DNA from: Saccharopolyspora_C sp047200635
GTDB lineage: Bacteria; Actinomycetota; Actinomycetes; Mycobacteriales; Pseudonocardiaceae
Length of the DNA stretch: 64,000 nucleotides
Assembly (NCBI RefSeq): GCF_047200635.1
Contig: NZ_JBJZOI010000013.1
Coordinates: 1 to 64,000 of the forward strand
Reading direction: 5' to 3'
This document shows, piece by piece, positions 44,678-52,559 of this stretch. Under the pieces are notes generated by a model, which saw only the letters and a list, made by a program, of their open reading frames with translations, ran no database searches and had not been told where the DNA came from. The position numbers and the translations under genes were made by a program. Positions within the stretch are counted from its first letter, which is position 1; every line of letters starts with the position of its first letter.

Positions 44678-45424
44678 ATGGTGTCGGTCCGCATCGACCC
44701 GCGCGAGCACGACGCGGTGCTGTTCGACCTCGACGGCGTGCTGACCGACACCGCCTCGGTGCACTGCGCCGCGTGGAAGCGGTTGTTCGACCAGTACCTG
44801 TCGAGCCGGGCGGAACGCCTCGCACCGTTCACCGGGGAGGACTACCTGCGCCACGTCGACGGCAGGCCCCGGGGCGACGGCGTGCGCGGTTTCCTGGGGG
44901 CCAGGGGGATCGAGCTCCCGGCCGGTTCCCCGTCCGATCCCCCGGGGCGCGGCACGGTGGTGGGGCTGGGAAAGCTCAAGGACCGGTACTTCCGCGACGC
45001 GGTCGCGGCCCGCGGGGTGCGCGTGCTGGACGGCGCGGTGGAACTGGTCACGTCGCTGCGCGCGCGGCACGTGCGGACGGCGGTCGTCTCGGCCAGCCGC
45101 AACTGCTCACTGGTGCTGGACGGCGCGGGGCTCGCCGGCCTGTTCGACGCCGCGGTCGACGGAGTCGTGGCGGCGGAGCTGGGCCTGCGCGGCAAACCGG
45201 ATCCGGCGACCTACCTGGAGGCGGACCGCAGGCTCGGGTGCGCTCCCCGGCGCTCCGCGGTCGTCGAGGACGCCGCCGCGGGGGTCCGAGCCGGTCGCGC
45301 CGGTGGTTTCGGCCTGGTCATCGGGGTCGCCACCGCCGCGGCCCCCGGACTCCTGGCGGAATCCGGCGCGGACGTGGTGGTGCGGTCGCTGCGGGAGATC
45401 GCGGTGGTCGGCGCACCCTCCTGA
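44678..45424 (+). CDS. HAD hydrolase, beta-phosphoglucomutase-like
   Basis: The protein has 248 residues. Motif I is VLFDLDGVLTDTASVHCAAW (nucleophile and acid/base aspartates), motif II SASRN, and motif III/IV GKPDPATYLEA with VVEDAAAGVRAGRAGG. The wording matches beta-phosphoglucomutases and their mycobacterial relative Rv3400, which pairs with GH65 Rv3401. It likely converts the beta-glucose 1-phosphate from the GH65 enzyme at 32042-34516 to glucose 6-phosphate. GGACGGGGG precedes the ATG. Confidence 0.85.
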   Translation: MVSVRIDPREHDAVLFDLDGVLTDTASVHCAAWKRLFDQYLSSRAERLAPFTGEDYLRHVDGRPRGDGVRGFLGARGIELPAGSPSDPPGRGTVVGLGKLKDRYFRDAVAARGVRVLDGAVELVTSLRARHVRTAVVSASRNCSLVLDGAGLAGLFDAAVDGVVAAELGLRGKPDPATYLEADRRLGCAPRRSAVVEDAAAGVRAGRAGGFGLVIGVATAAAPGLLAESGADVVVRSLREIAVVGAPS

Positions 45425-45442
45425 GCGCCGCGGGCGCCGCCT

Positions 45443-46234
45443 TCACCGCACCACGGCCACCGGGCACCTCGCGTGGTGCAGCACCCCGACGGCCACCGAA
45501 CCCGCCAGCAGGCCGCCGAACCCACCGCTGCCGCGATGGCCCACCACCAGCAGCGCCGCTCCGCTCGCCGCGTCCACGAGAGCCGGCACCGGGTGACCGC
45601 GCACCGCGTGAGCGCTCACCTCCACGGCGGGATACCTGTCCCGCCACACCACCAGGTTCGCGGCGACGGAGAGCTCGGCCCGGGCGAGCACGCCGTGCTC
45701 CGGAGCGAGCCCTCCTCGCGCGTGCCGGGCCCGCACGGCGACCAGCTCGGCGCCCCGCGCGGCGGCGGCGTCGAACGCGAAGCGCAGCACGGCTTCCTCG
45801 GCCGCGTCGTCGACGCCGACGACCACGGGCCCGCCGACGTACTCGCGCCCGCGCACCACGACCACGGTTCCCACCGCGAGCTTGGCCACCTCGGAGCTGA
45901 CCGATCCCAGCATCGCCTCGGCGAAACCACCCATCCCGTGCGATCCCAGCACCAGCAGCGCGGCGGTCTCCTCGCGGCGGAGCAGCGACTGGACCGGGTG
46001 CCCGACGAGGACTTCCTCACCCACCTCGACGTCGTCCGCCCCCGCCCGGCACCGCTCGGCGAGGCGGTGCACGATCTCCCCGCCCTGCTCGGATCGAGCC
46101 GGATCGCCGGTGACGAGCACCAGGTGCAGCCGGGCGCGCCGCCGCCGGGCTTCTTCCGCCGCCCACGCCGCCGCCCGCGCCGAGGGCTCCGAACCGTCGA
46201 CACCCACCACCACCGCGCCTTCCGGTCGCGCCAT
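45443..46234 (-). CDS. Universal stress protein, tandem domains
   Basis: The protein has 263 residues. Domain 1 runs VVVGVDGSEPSARAAAWAA to GSHGMGGFAEAMLGSVSS and domain 2 ends GHRGSGGFGGLLAGSVAV. It is closest in wording to the 23091-23906 USP (shared ARSE/ARSD, EVGEEVLVGHP/EVGEEVRAGHP, HHARCPVAVVR). GGGGAGGGAGC precedes the ATG. It lies 51 bases after the pup gene in the same direction, so they probably share a transcript. Confidence 0.92.
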   Translation of the reverse strand: MARPEGAVVVGVDGSEPSARAAAWAAEEARRRRARLHLVLVTGDPARSEQGGEIVHRLAERCRAGADDVEVGEEVLVGHPVQSLLRREETAALLVLGSHGMGGFAEAMLGSVSSEVAKLAVGTVVVVRGREYVGGPVVVGVDDAAEEAVLRFAFDAAAARGAELVAVRARHARGGLAPEHGVLARAELSVAANLVVWRDRYPAVEVSAHAVRGHPVPALVDAASGAALLVVGHRGSGGFGGLLAGSVAVGVLHHARCPVAVVR

Positions 46235-46285
46235 GCTCCCTCCCCGGTGCTGGATCGTGCTGGCGGCGTCGCGTCACCGCCGCGG

Positions 46286-46486
46286 TCACTGGCCGCCCTT
46301 CTGGATGTAGGAGCGGATGAACGTTTCCGCGTTCTCCTCCAGGATGTCGTCGATCTCGTCGAGCACGGCCTCCGTGTCGTCGTCCAGGCGTTCCCTGCGG
46401 TCCGCGCCGGCGGGCGCGGGGGTGGGCGCGGCCTCGTCGGATTCGGAACGCACCCCGTGGTGCCGTTCGTGCTTGTCCCGGCGCAT
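46286..46486 (-). CDS. pup: Prokaryotic ubiquitin-like protein Pup
   Basis: The protein has 66 residues. The C-terminal half TEAVLDEIDDILEENAETF followed by IRSYIQKGGQ is the diagnostic Pup sequence: the helix that docks on the proteasomal ATPase Mpa/ARC and the terminal GGQ that Dop deamidates to GGE before PafA ligates it to lysines. The N-terminal part is disordered and charged, as usual, but histidine-rich. It has a perfect GGAGGAACC site before the ATG at 46486. The usual neighbours dop, prcB, prcA and pafA are absent; instead it is followed by a USP gene. It may be a second, stress-specific Pup. Confidence 0.93.
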   Translation of the reverse strand: MRRDKHERHHGVRSESDEAAPTPAPAGADRRERLDDDTEAVLDEIDDILEENAETFIRSYIQKGGQ

Positions 46487-46558
46487 TGGTTCCTCCCTCG
46501 CCGCTGAGTGCGGTGCCTCCGCGACGACATCGTGGTGCGAGCGCGCGAGGTGCGAGTA

Positions 46559-46572
46559 GGGCCGAGCGTCCC
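46559..46572 (-). promoter_or_regulatory. DosR/DevR-like box between pup and nitroreductase
   Basis: On the minus strand, GGGACGCTCGGCCC matches every fixed position of GGGACnnTCGGCCC, the best site seen. It lies 73 bases before the pup start on the same strand and 153 before the divergent nitroreductase start. Confidence 0.6.
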
Positions 46573-46624
46573 CACCAGCGCGCCGAAGCGCGTCACCGCG
46601 CCTGGGCCTGCCCCGGTTTCCACC

Positions 46625-46638
46625 GGGCCTTTCGCCCG
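46625..46638 (+). promoter_or_regulatory. Possible second DosR/DevR-like box
   Basis: GGGCCTTTCGCCCG matches 9 of 12 fixed positions of GGGACnnTCGGCCC. It is 87 bases before the nitroreductase ATG, and a similar GGCTTTCGCCCC occurs at 37753-37764 before the paralogous nitroreductase. Confidence 0.35.
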
Positions 46639-46724
46639 TCCCGCCCCGCTCGCGCCGGGGGGAGACTTCCCCAGTGGTGCGCCGCGGGCGATCGCGGCGC
46701 TGGACGGACCGGGCGGGAGCGCTG

Positions 46725-47720
46725 ATGGCGGGGCGGCGGGCGCCGACTGCGGAGGAGATGTGCGAGGCGCTGGCACTGGCCGGCCGGGCCCCATCGGTGC
46801 ACAACAGCCAGCCGTGGAGGTGGCGCCTCCACCCGCGCTCCGCTCACCTCCTGCTGGACCTCGAACGCACCCTGGGCGCGCTCGATCCCACCGGGCGCGA
46901 GGCGATCGTGAGCTGCGGCGCGGTGCTGCACCACGCGTGCGTCGTCTTCCGCGCCGACGGCTGGACGATCCTCGTGCACCGGCTGCCGAACCCCGCGATG
47001 CTGACCCACCTGGCCACGATCGAGTTCGCGGGTTCCGGGCCGCGCGATCCCGGGGCGGGCGGGCTGGCCGCCGCCGTTCCCCGGCGCCGCACGGACCGCA
47101 GGCCGTTCTCGTCCGCCCCGGTTCCTCGGGCCGTGGTGGAGCGACTCGTCTCGGCCGCCGAGGACCGGGAGGCCGAACTGGTGCCGGTGCTCGACGCCGC
47201 CAGGCGGCGGGACCTGATGCTCGCGATCGACGAAGCCGGCGACGAGCAGCGGCGCTCCTCCCGGTACCGGGAGGAGCTCGCGGCCTGGACCGGGCGGCGT
47301 TCGTCCCGCGGCGACGGCATCCCCGCCGGCGCGCTCCCGCGACGGCGCACGCCGGGGATGCCGGCACGCGACTTCGCCGCGGCGGGCGAGCTGGTCGTCC
47401 CGGACCTCGACGACGGGGCGACGCTGGCCGTCCTCTCCACCGGCGGGGACAGCTTCGAGAGCTGGCTGGCCGCGGGTGAGGCGCTCAGCTCCGTGCTGCT
47501 CGCCGCGGCGGGCGAGGGCCTGGCCGCGTGCCCGCTGAGCCAGATCGCCGAGGTCGGCGGCGCCCGCTCGTACGTGCGGGATCGGATCCTCGGTGGCGAG
47601 GCCCACCCGCAGCTCGCGTTGCGCCTCGGCTGGCCCGCCAGCACCGCGAACCTCGGTCCGCCGACGCCGCGGCGACCGATCGGCGACTTCGTCCACGTCT
47701 CCCGCGATGCCGGGGCGTGA
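46725..47720 (+). CDS. Acg-type nitroreductase-family protein
   Basis: The protein has 331 residues. It carries APSVHNSQPWRWRL near residue 25, AIVSCGAVLHHACVVF, RRTDRRPFSSAP and AACPLSQIAEVGG. It is the fifth Acg-type protein here and the closest relative of the one at 37867-38868. GGGAG lies six bases before the ATG at 46725. It is the right edge of the stress island. Confidence 0.9.
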   Translation: MAGRRAPTAEEMCEALALAGRAPSVHNSQPWRWRLHPRSAHLLLDLERTLGALDPTGREAIVSCGAVLHHACVVFRADGWTILVHRLPNPAMLTHLATIEFAGSGPRDPGAGGLAAAVPRRRTDRRPFSSAPVPRAVVERLVSAAEDREAELVPVLDAARRRDLMLAIDEAGDEQRRSSRYREELAAWTGRRSSRGDGIPAGALPRRRTPGMPARDFAAAGELVVPDLDDGATLAVLSTGGDSFESWLAAGEALSSVLLAAAGEGLAACPLSQIAEVGGARSYVRDRILGGEAHPQLALRLGWPASTANLGPPTPRRPIGDFVHVSRDAGA

Positions 47721-47923
47721 GGGCTGCCGGTGACCTCCCGCGCGCCACCGGCCCCGGGCTCGCCGCCGCCCGCGCCGGGCGGGGCCCGGGACCAGAGCGC
47801 GCCCCGGCCGCCGGGCCCCCGGTGGTGCGCCGGAATCGTGCTGGTAGCACGCGCGTCACGTGGTGGTCACCGGTGTCGGGATGGTCACCCTCCCTGGTCA
47901 TCTCAGCGGGCGGGGGCGGCCGG

Positions 47924-47929
47924 TAAGCT
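47924..47929 (+). promoter_or_regulatory. Possible -10 element of the ANTAR regulator gene
   Basis: TAAGCT followed by an AT-rich GAATTT stands out in this GC-rich interval, 58 bases before the GTG at 47987. No good -35 hexamer is visible. Confidence 0.3.
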
Positions 47930-47986
47930 GAATTTCCCCGGTGCGCTTCGCGCCGGACCGTGTCAGCACTACCCCAGGAGGACCCG

Positions 47987-48598
47987 GTGACCACGCCGGC
48001 TGCCGAGGACCCAAGCGAGGCCAAGCCCGTCGAACGCCGCGTGCTCGTGGCGGAGGACGAGGCGCTGATCAGGCTCGACCTGGTTGAGATGCTCAAGGAA
48101 GAGGGATACCAGGTCGTCGGTGAGGCCGGGGACGGGCAGGAGGCCGTGCGGCTGGCCGAGGAGCTGCGGCCCGACCTGGTGATCCTGGACATCAAGATGC
48201 CGAAGATGGACGGCATCGAGGCCGCTTCGAACATCGCCGGTGAGCGCATCGCGCCCGTCGTGATCCTCACCGCGTTCAGCCAGCGGGACCTGGTGGAGCG
48301 CGCGCGGGACGCGGGGGCGATGGCCTACCTGGTCAAGCCGTTCGCCAAGCGCGACCTGGTGCCCGCGGTGGAACTCGCGGTCTCCCGGTTCACCGAGGTG
48401 CAGGCGCTGGAGGCCGAGGTCGCCGACCTCAGCGAGCGGCTCGAAGCGCGCAAGACCATCGAGCGCGCCAAGGGTCTGCTGATGAGCAAGCACAACCTGT
48501 CCGAGCCCGAGTCGTTCCGCTGGTTGCAGCGGACCGCGATGGACCGCCGGACCACGATGAAGGCCGTGGCCCAGGCGGTCCTGGAGAACCTGGAGTGA
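47987..48598 (+). CDS. pdtaR: ANTAR response regulator (PdtaR type)
   Basis: The protein has 203 residues, against 205 in M. tuberculosis PdtaR (Rv1626). The receiver domain (about 18-135) has the acidic pair ED, phospho-acceptor Asp68 in VILDIKMPKMDG, Thr95 and Lys117 in VKPF. The C-terminal ANTAR RNA-binding domain (about 140-200) has RKTIERAKGLLMSKHNLSE and FRWLQRTAMDRR. Phosphorylated ANTAR regulators bind paired hexaloop hairpins in mRNA leaders and prevent termination. CAGGAGG precedes the GTG. The partner kinase PdtaS is not in the window. Confidence 0.93.
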   Translation: MTTPAAEDPSEAKPVERRVLVAEDEALIRLDLVEMLKEEGYQVVGEAGDGQEAVRLAEELRPDLVILDIKMPKMDGIEAASNIAGERIAPVVILTAFSQRDLVERARDAGAMAYLVKPFAKRDLVPAVELAVSRFTEVQALEAEVADLSERLEARKTIERAKGLLMSKHNLSEPESFRWLQRTAMDRRTTMKAVAQAVLENLE

Positions 48599-48616
48599 TC
48601 AGCCCGTCGGCTGATC
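48597..48616. terminator. Bidirectional hairpin containing both stop codons
   Basis: GATCAGCC (48597-48604) and GGCTGATC (48609-48616) pair perfectly around CGTC. The hairpin includes the last two bases of the regulator stop (48596-48598) and the whole thioesterase stop on the other strand (48599-48601). It is a compact shared terminator for two convergent genes with no spacer. Confidence 0.6.
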
Positions 48617-49036
48617 GCGGATGACGCAGGTCAGGCGCGCCGTGCAGGTGCGCCTGCCCTGCGCGTCGTGGATCACGATCTCGTAGGTCGCGGTGCTCCG
48701 GCCCCGGTGCAGCGGGACCGCGGTGCCGGTGACGATCCCCTCCGTGGCGGAGCGGTGGTGGGTGCAGGACAGCTCCAGCCCCACCGCGATCCGGCCCTCG
48801 CCCGCGTGCAGCGCCGAGGCGATCGAGCCGACCGACTCCGCCAGCACCGCGTTGGCACCCCCGTGCAGCAGGCCGTAGGGCTGCTTGTTGCCCTCGACCG
48901 GCATCGTCGCGACCACACGTTCCGGTGACCATTCGACGTATTCGATGCCCATCCGGTGCTGCAACTGGTCCGGGTCCGGGTTGAGGACCTTGGCCATCGC
49001 ACCGCTCGCGGGCTGCTCGTTCTCGGTCGCCGTCAC
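48599..49036 (-). CDS. Hotdog-fold thioesterase (PaaI type)
   Basis: The protein has 145 residues. GLLHGGANAVLAESVGSIAS and ELSCTHHRSATEG are landmarks of the PaaI/YdiI hotdog thioesterases, with the conserved HGG and the catalytic acidic residue near the following helix. It should hydrolyse aromatic or medium-chain acyl-CoAs; the physiological substrate is unknown. The start is GTG at 49036 after GAGGAGGGG. It is divergent from polA, 66 bases away. Confidence 0.9.
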   Translation of the reverse strand: MTATENEQPASGAMAKVLNPDPDQLQHRMGIEYVEWSPERVVATMPVEGNKQPYGLLHGGANAVLAESVGSIASALHAGEGRIAVGLELSCTHHRSATEGIVTGTAVPLHRGRSTATYEIVIHDAQGRRTCTARLTCVIRDQPTG

Positions 49037-49084
49037 GGTCCACCCCTCCTCGTGCCTCGCCGCACGCCTCGTCGGTGGGTCAGC

Positions 49085-49090
49085 CTAGAC
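49085..49090 (+). promoter_or_regulatory. -10 element of polA, probable leaderless transcript
   Basis: TAGACT ends ten bases before the GTG-ATG start pair of polA and there is no Shine-Dalgarno sequence. Transcription from such a -10 would begin at or next to the start codon, giving a leaderless mRNA. Confidence 0.5.
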
Positions 49091-49102
49091 TCCCGCGACG
49101 TG

Positions 49103-51793
49103 ATGGCTTCCGAAGACCGACGTCTGCTGCTGATCGACGGCCATTCCATGGCCTACCGAGCGTTCTACGCCCTGCCCAAGGAGAACTTCCAGACGGGCAC
49201 GGGGCAGCACACCAACGCGGTCTACGGCTTCACCTCGATGCTGATCAACCTGCTCCGCGACGAGCGGCCCACCCACTTCGCGGTCGCCTTCGACGTCTCC
49301 CGCAAGACCTTCCGCAGCGAGCGGTTCAGCGAGTACAAGGCCAACCGCGGCGCCACGCCCGACGAGTTCAAGGGTCAGGTGAGCCTGATCCAGGACGTGC
49401 TCGCCGCGCTGTCGGTCCCGGTGCTGAGCAGGGACGGCTTCGAGGCCGACGACGTCATCGCCACGCTGACCACGCAGGCCACCGCGGAGGGCTTCTCGGT
49501 CGCCATCTGCACCGGCGACCGCGACGCGCTGCAGCTGGTGACCGACCGGGTGACCGTGCTCTACCCGACGAAGGGCGTCTCGGAGCTCACCCGCTTCACC
49601 CCGCAGGCGGTCGAGGACAAGTACGGCCTCTCGCCCGAGCAGTACCCGGACTTCGCGGCGCTGCGCGGGGACCCCTCGGACAACCTGCCGAAGATCCCGG
49701 GCGTGGGGGAGAAGACGGTCACCAAGTGGATCCAGCAGTTCGGCTCGCTGGCCGGGCTGATCGACCGCGCGGACGAGGTCAAGGGCAAGGCGGGCGAGGC
49801 GCTGCGGGCCAACCTGGCCTCGGTGCAGCTCAACCGCGAGCTCACCCAGCTGGAGCACGAGGTCCCGCTCGACACCACCCCGGACGACCTGGTGCTGGCG
49901 CAGTGGGACCGGGACGCGGTGCACCGGTTGTTCGACGACCTGGAGTTCCGGGTGCTGCGCGAGCGCCTGTTCGCGACCTTGTCCTCGGCCGAGCCGGAGG
50001 TGGAGGAGGGCTTCGAGGTCACCGGCGGCGCCCTCGGCACCGGTGAGCTCGCCGGGTGGCTCGACGAGCACGCCCGCGACGGGCGCCGGGTCGGGCTCGC
50101 CTTCAGCGGGAGCTGGACCACCGGGGCGGGTGACCTGAGCGCGATCGCGCTGGTCGACGCCGACGGCGCCGGAGCGTTCGTCGAGGTCACCGAGCTGAAC
50201 CCGGACGACGAGAAGGCGCTGGGGGAGTGGCTGGCGGATCCGGCGCTGCCCAAGGCCGCGCACGACGTGAAGGGGCCGCTGCACGCGCTGCGCGGCCGGG
50301 GCTGGACGCTCGGCGGGCTCACCAGCGACACCGCGCTCGCCGCCTACCTGGTGCGGCCGGGCCAGCGCTCCTTCGACCTGCCCGACCTGGTGGTGCGCTA
50401 CCTGCAGCGGGAGCTGCGCGCCGAGGAGGACGGCGGCGACGGGCAGCTGTCCCTGCTGGCGGACGAGGAGCAGGACAAGGCCGACGCGGCGAACGCGGAG
50501 CTGGTCCGGGCCCGCGCGGTCGGCGAGCTGGCCGCCGCGCTGGACACCGAGCTGGACCGCATCGACAGCCGCCGCCTGCTCACCGAGCTGGAGCTGCCGC
50601 TGCTCGCGGTGATCGACGAGCTGGAGGCCGCGGGCATCGCCGTCGACGCCGACCTGCTCGACGAGCTCGGCGCGCACTTCTCCGACCGGGTCAAGAACGC
50701 CGCGCAGGAGGCCTACGCGGTGATCGGCAAGGAGATCAACCTCGGCTCGCCGAAGCAGCTGCAGGTGGTGCTGTTCGACGAGCTCGGGATGCCCAAGACC
50801 AAGCGCACGAAGACCGGGTACACCACGGACGCCGACGCGCTGCAGGGCCTCTACGAGAAGACCCAGCACCCGTTCCTGCAGCACTTGCTGGAGCACCGGG
50901 ACGCCACCCGGCTCCGGAGCACCGTCGAGGGGCTGGTGAAGGCCATCGCCGACGACGGGCGGATCCACACCACGCTGAACCAGACCATCGCGGCCACCGG
51001 CCGGTTGTCCTCGACCGACCCGAACCTGCAGAACATCCCGATCCGCACCGAGGAAGGCCGGCGGATCCGCGAGGTGTTCGTGGTCGGCTCCGGCTACTCG
51101 GAGCTGCTCACGGCCGACTACAGCCAGATCGAGATGCGGATCATGGCGCACCTCTCGGGGGACGAGGGGCTCATCGAGGCGTTCCGCTCCGGGGAGGACC
51201 TGCACAACTTCGTGGCCTCGCAGGCGTTCGGCGTGCCGATCGGCGAGGTCGGTCAGGAGCTGCGCCGTCGGGTCAAGGCGATGTCCTACGGCCTGGCCTA
51301 CGGGCTGTCGGCGTTCGGGCTGGCCCAGCAGCTGCGGATCTCGGCCGAGGAGGCGAAGGCGCAGATGGACGCCTACTTCGCCCGCTTCGGCCGGGTGCGC
51401 GACTACCTGCACGAGGTGGTCTCGAAGGCGCGGGAGGACGGCTACACCTCGACGATCCTCGGTCGCCGCCGCTACCTCCCGGACCTGCTCAGCGACAACC
51501 GGCAGCGCCGGGAGATGGCCGAGCGGATGGCGCTCAACGCCCCCATCCAGGGCAGCGCGGCCGACATCATCAAGGTCGCGATGCTCGGGGTGCACGAGGC
51601 GCTGCGAGCCGCCGGGCTGCGCTCCCGGATGCTGCTGCAGGTGCACGACGAATTGATCATCGAGCTGGCCGGGGACGAGCGCGCCGAGGTGGAGCGGATC
51701 GTGCGCGAGCAGATGGGCGCCGCCTACCCGCTGGACGTCCCGCTGGAGGTCTCGGTCGGCGCGGGCCGTTCCTGGGATTCGGCCGCACACTAG
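49103..51793 (+). CDS. polA: DNA polymerase I
   Basis: The protein has 896 residues. The N-terminal 5'-3' exonuclease domain spans about 1-310 (LLLIDGHSMAYRAFYALP; GDRDALQLVT; GDPSDNLPKIPGVGEKT). The central 3'-5' exonuclease-like part has lost its metal-binding acidic motif (VGLAFSGSW), as in mycobacterial PolA, so proofreading is unlikely. Polymerase motif A is ADYSQIEMRIMAHLS, motif B RRRVKAMSYGLAYG, and motif C LQVHDELIIE. It fills gaps in repair and removes Okazaki primers. GTG at 49100 is an alternative start if the transcript is leaderless. Confidence 0.97.
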   Translation: MASEDRRLLLIDGHSMAYRAFYALPKENFQTGTGQHTNAVYGFTSMLINLLRDERPTHFAVAFDVSRKTFRSERFSEYKANRGATPDEFKGQVSLIQDVLAALSVPVLSRDGFEADDVIATLTTQATAEGFSVAICTGDRDALQLVTDRVTVLYPTKGVSELTRFTPQAVEDKYGLSPEQYPDFAALRGDPSDNLPKIPGVGEKTVTKWIQQFGSLAGLIDRADEVKGKAGEALRANLASVQLNRELTQLEHEVPLDTTPDDLVLAQWDRDAVHRLFDDLEFRVLRERLFATLSSAEPEVEEGFEVTGGALGTGELAGWLDEHARDGRRVGLAFSGSWTTGAGDLSAIALVDADGAGAFVEVTELNPDDEKALGEWLADPALPKAAHDVKGPLHALRGRGWTLGGLTSDTALAAYLVRPGQRSFDLPDLVVRYLQRELRAEEDGGDGQLSLLADEEQDKADAANAELVRARAVGELAAALDTELDRIDSRRLLTELELPLLAVIDELEAAGIAVDADLLDELGAHFSDRVKNAAQEAYAVIGKEINLGSPKQLQVVLFDELGMPKTKRTKTGYTTDADALQGLYEKTQHPFLQHLLEHRDATRLRSTVEGLVKAIADDGRIHTTLNQTIAATGRLSSTDPNLQNIPIRTEEGRRIREVFVVGSGYSELLTADYSQIEMRIMAHLSGDEGLIEAFRSGEDLHNFVASQAFGVPIGEVGQELRRRVKAMSYGLAYGLSAFGLAQQLRISAEEAKAQMDAYFARFGRVRDYLHEVVSKAREDGYTSTILGRRRYLPDLLSDNRQRREMAERMALNAPIQGSAADIIKVAMLGVHEALRAAGLRSRMLLQVHDELIIELAGDERAEVERIVREQMGAAYPLDVPLEVSVGAGRSWDSAAH

Positions 51794-52061
51794 AGCGCAC
51801 GGCACGCACCGCCAGTTCCGGCACGTTCCGGAGACACCCTCTCCGAGCTGCGGAGATTGCGGCTCGATCACGAAATGATCATTCTGCGGCGGCGCGTCCG
51901 TCCCGGCCAGTGAGATGACCGGAACGTGAACAGGACGGGCCCCTGTTGGACCTTTCGGGTGATAGCCGGGATAGCCTGCCTACTTCGCGGAAACAGCGGA
52001 TGCCGACAGCCGACGCGCGGTGCGCACGGCGGACCCGGGGCGGAGGCCCCGGAGGAGGAAC

Positions 52062-52472
52062 ATGATCAACATCGACAGAGTGGACCACTTGGTGCTCACC
52101 GTGGCCGATGTCGATCGGGCGGCTGAGTTCTACGAGCGCGTCCTGGGGATGCGGACGGTCACCTTCCCCGGTGACCGGCGGGCCGTCAGCTTCGGGCTGC
52201 AGACCATCAAGCTGCACGCCGCGAGCGAGCTGGTGGAGCCCACCGCCACGCATCCGGTGCCGGGCTCGGCGAACCTGTGCTTCGTCACCGAGCAGCCCAT
52301 CAGCGAGGTGCAGGAGCACTTGCGAGCCCACGAGGTCCGCATCGAGGAGGGCCCGGTGGGACGCACCGGCACCTCCGGCCCGATCACCTCGCTCTACCTG
52401 CGCGATCCCGACGGCAACCTGATCGAGGTCGCCCGGTACGACGACGAGCTGCCCGCGACCAACGGGGAGTGA
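52062..52472 (+). CDS. VOC (glyoxalase/dioxygenase fold) protein
   Basis: The protein has 136 residues. DRVDHLVLTVADVDRAAEFY at the start gives the first metal-ligand histidine, and SLYLRDPDGNLIEVARY at the end gives the last glutamate. A middle KLHA segment supplies another histidine. The size fits a single VOC protein acting as a dimer, for example a glyoxalase or a fosfomycin-type thiol transferase; the substrate is not evident. GGAGGAGGAA precedes the ATG. The 268 bases before it, after polA, hold a tandem GATAGCC (51961 and 51970) and a TTGGAC at 51946 that may be promoter parts. Confidence 0.87.
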   Translation: MINIDRVDHLVLTVADVDRAAEFYERVLGMRTVTFPGDRRAVSFGLQTIKLHAASELVEPTATHPVPGSANLCFVTEQPISEVQEHLRAHEVRIEEGPVGRTGTSGPITSLYLRDPDGNLIEVARYDDELPATNGE

Positions 52473-52509
52473 CCGCGGGGAGGCGATCCCTCCGGCGCGG
52501 AACGCGATC

Positions 52510-52540
52510 GGGGCCGTCGAGCGGCGCGCTCGACGGCCCC
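52510..52540. terminator. Bidirectional terminator hairpin
   Basis: GGGGCCGTCGAGCG (52510-52523) pairs perfectly with CGCTCGACGGCCCC (52527-52540) around GCG. The 14-bp stem lies 37 bases after the VOC stop and 20 bases after the end of the convergent exporter gene, so it can serve both. Confidence 0.75.
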
Positions 52541-52559
52541 GTGCGGTGTCAGCGGCCGA

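Noticed and set aside
49085..51871. Minus-strand open frame of over 900 codons opposite polA
   Set aside because: polA has every polymerase motif in order. The antisense frame is low-complexity and unsupported.
51946..51977. Full promoter TTGGAC ... TAGCCT before the VOC gene
   Set aside because: The spacing is 20 bases, longer than usual, and the tandem GATAGCC makes the -10 ambiguous. It is mentioned with the gene but not called.
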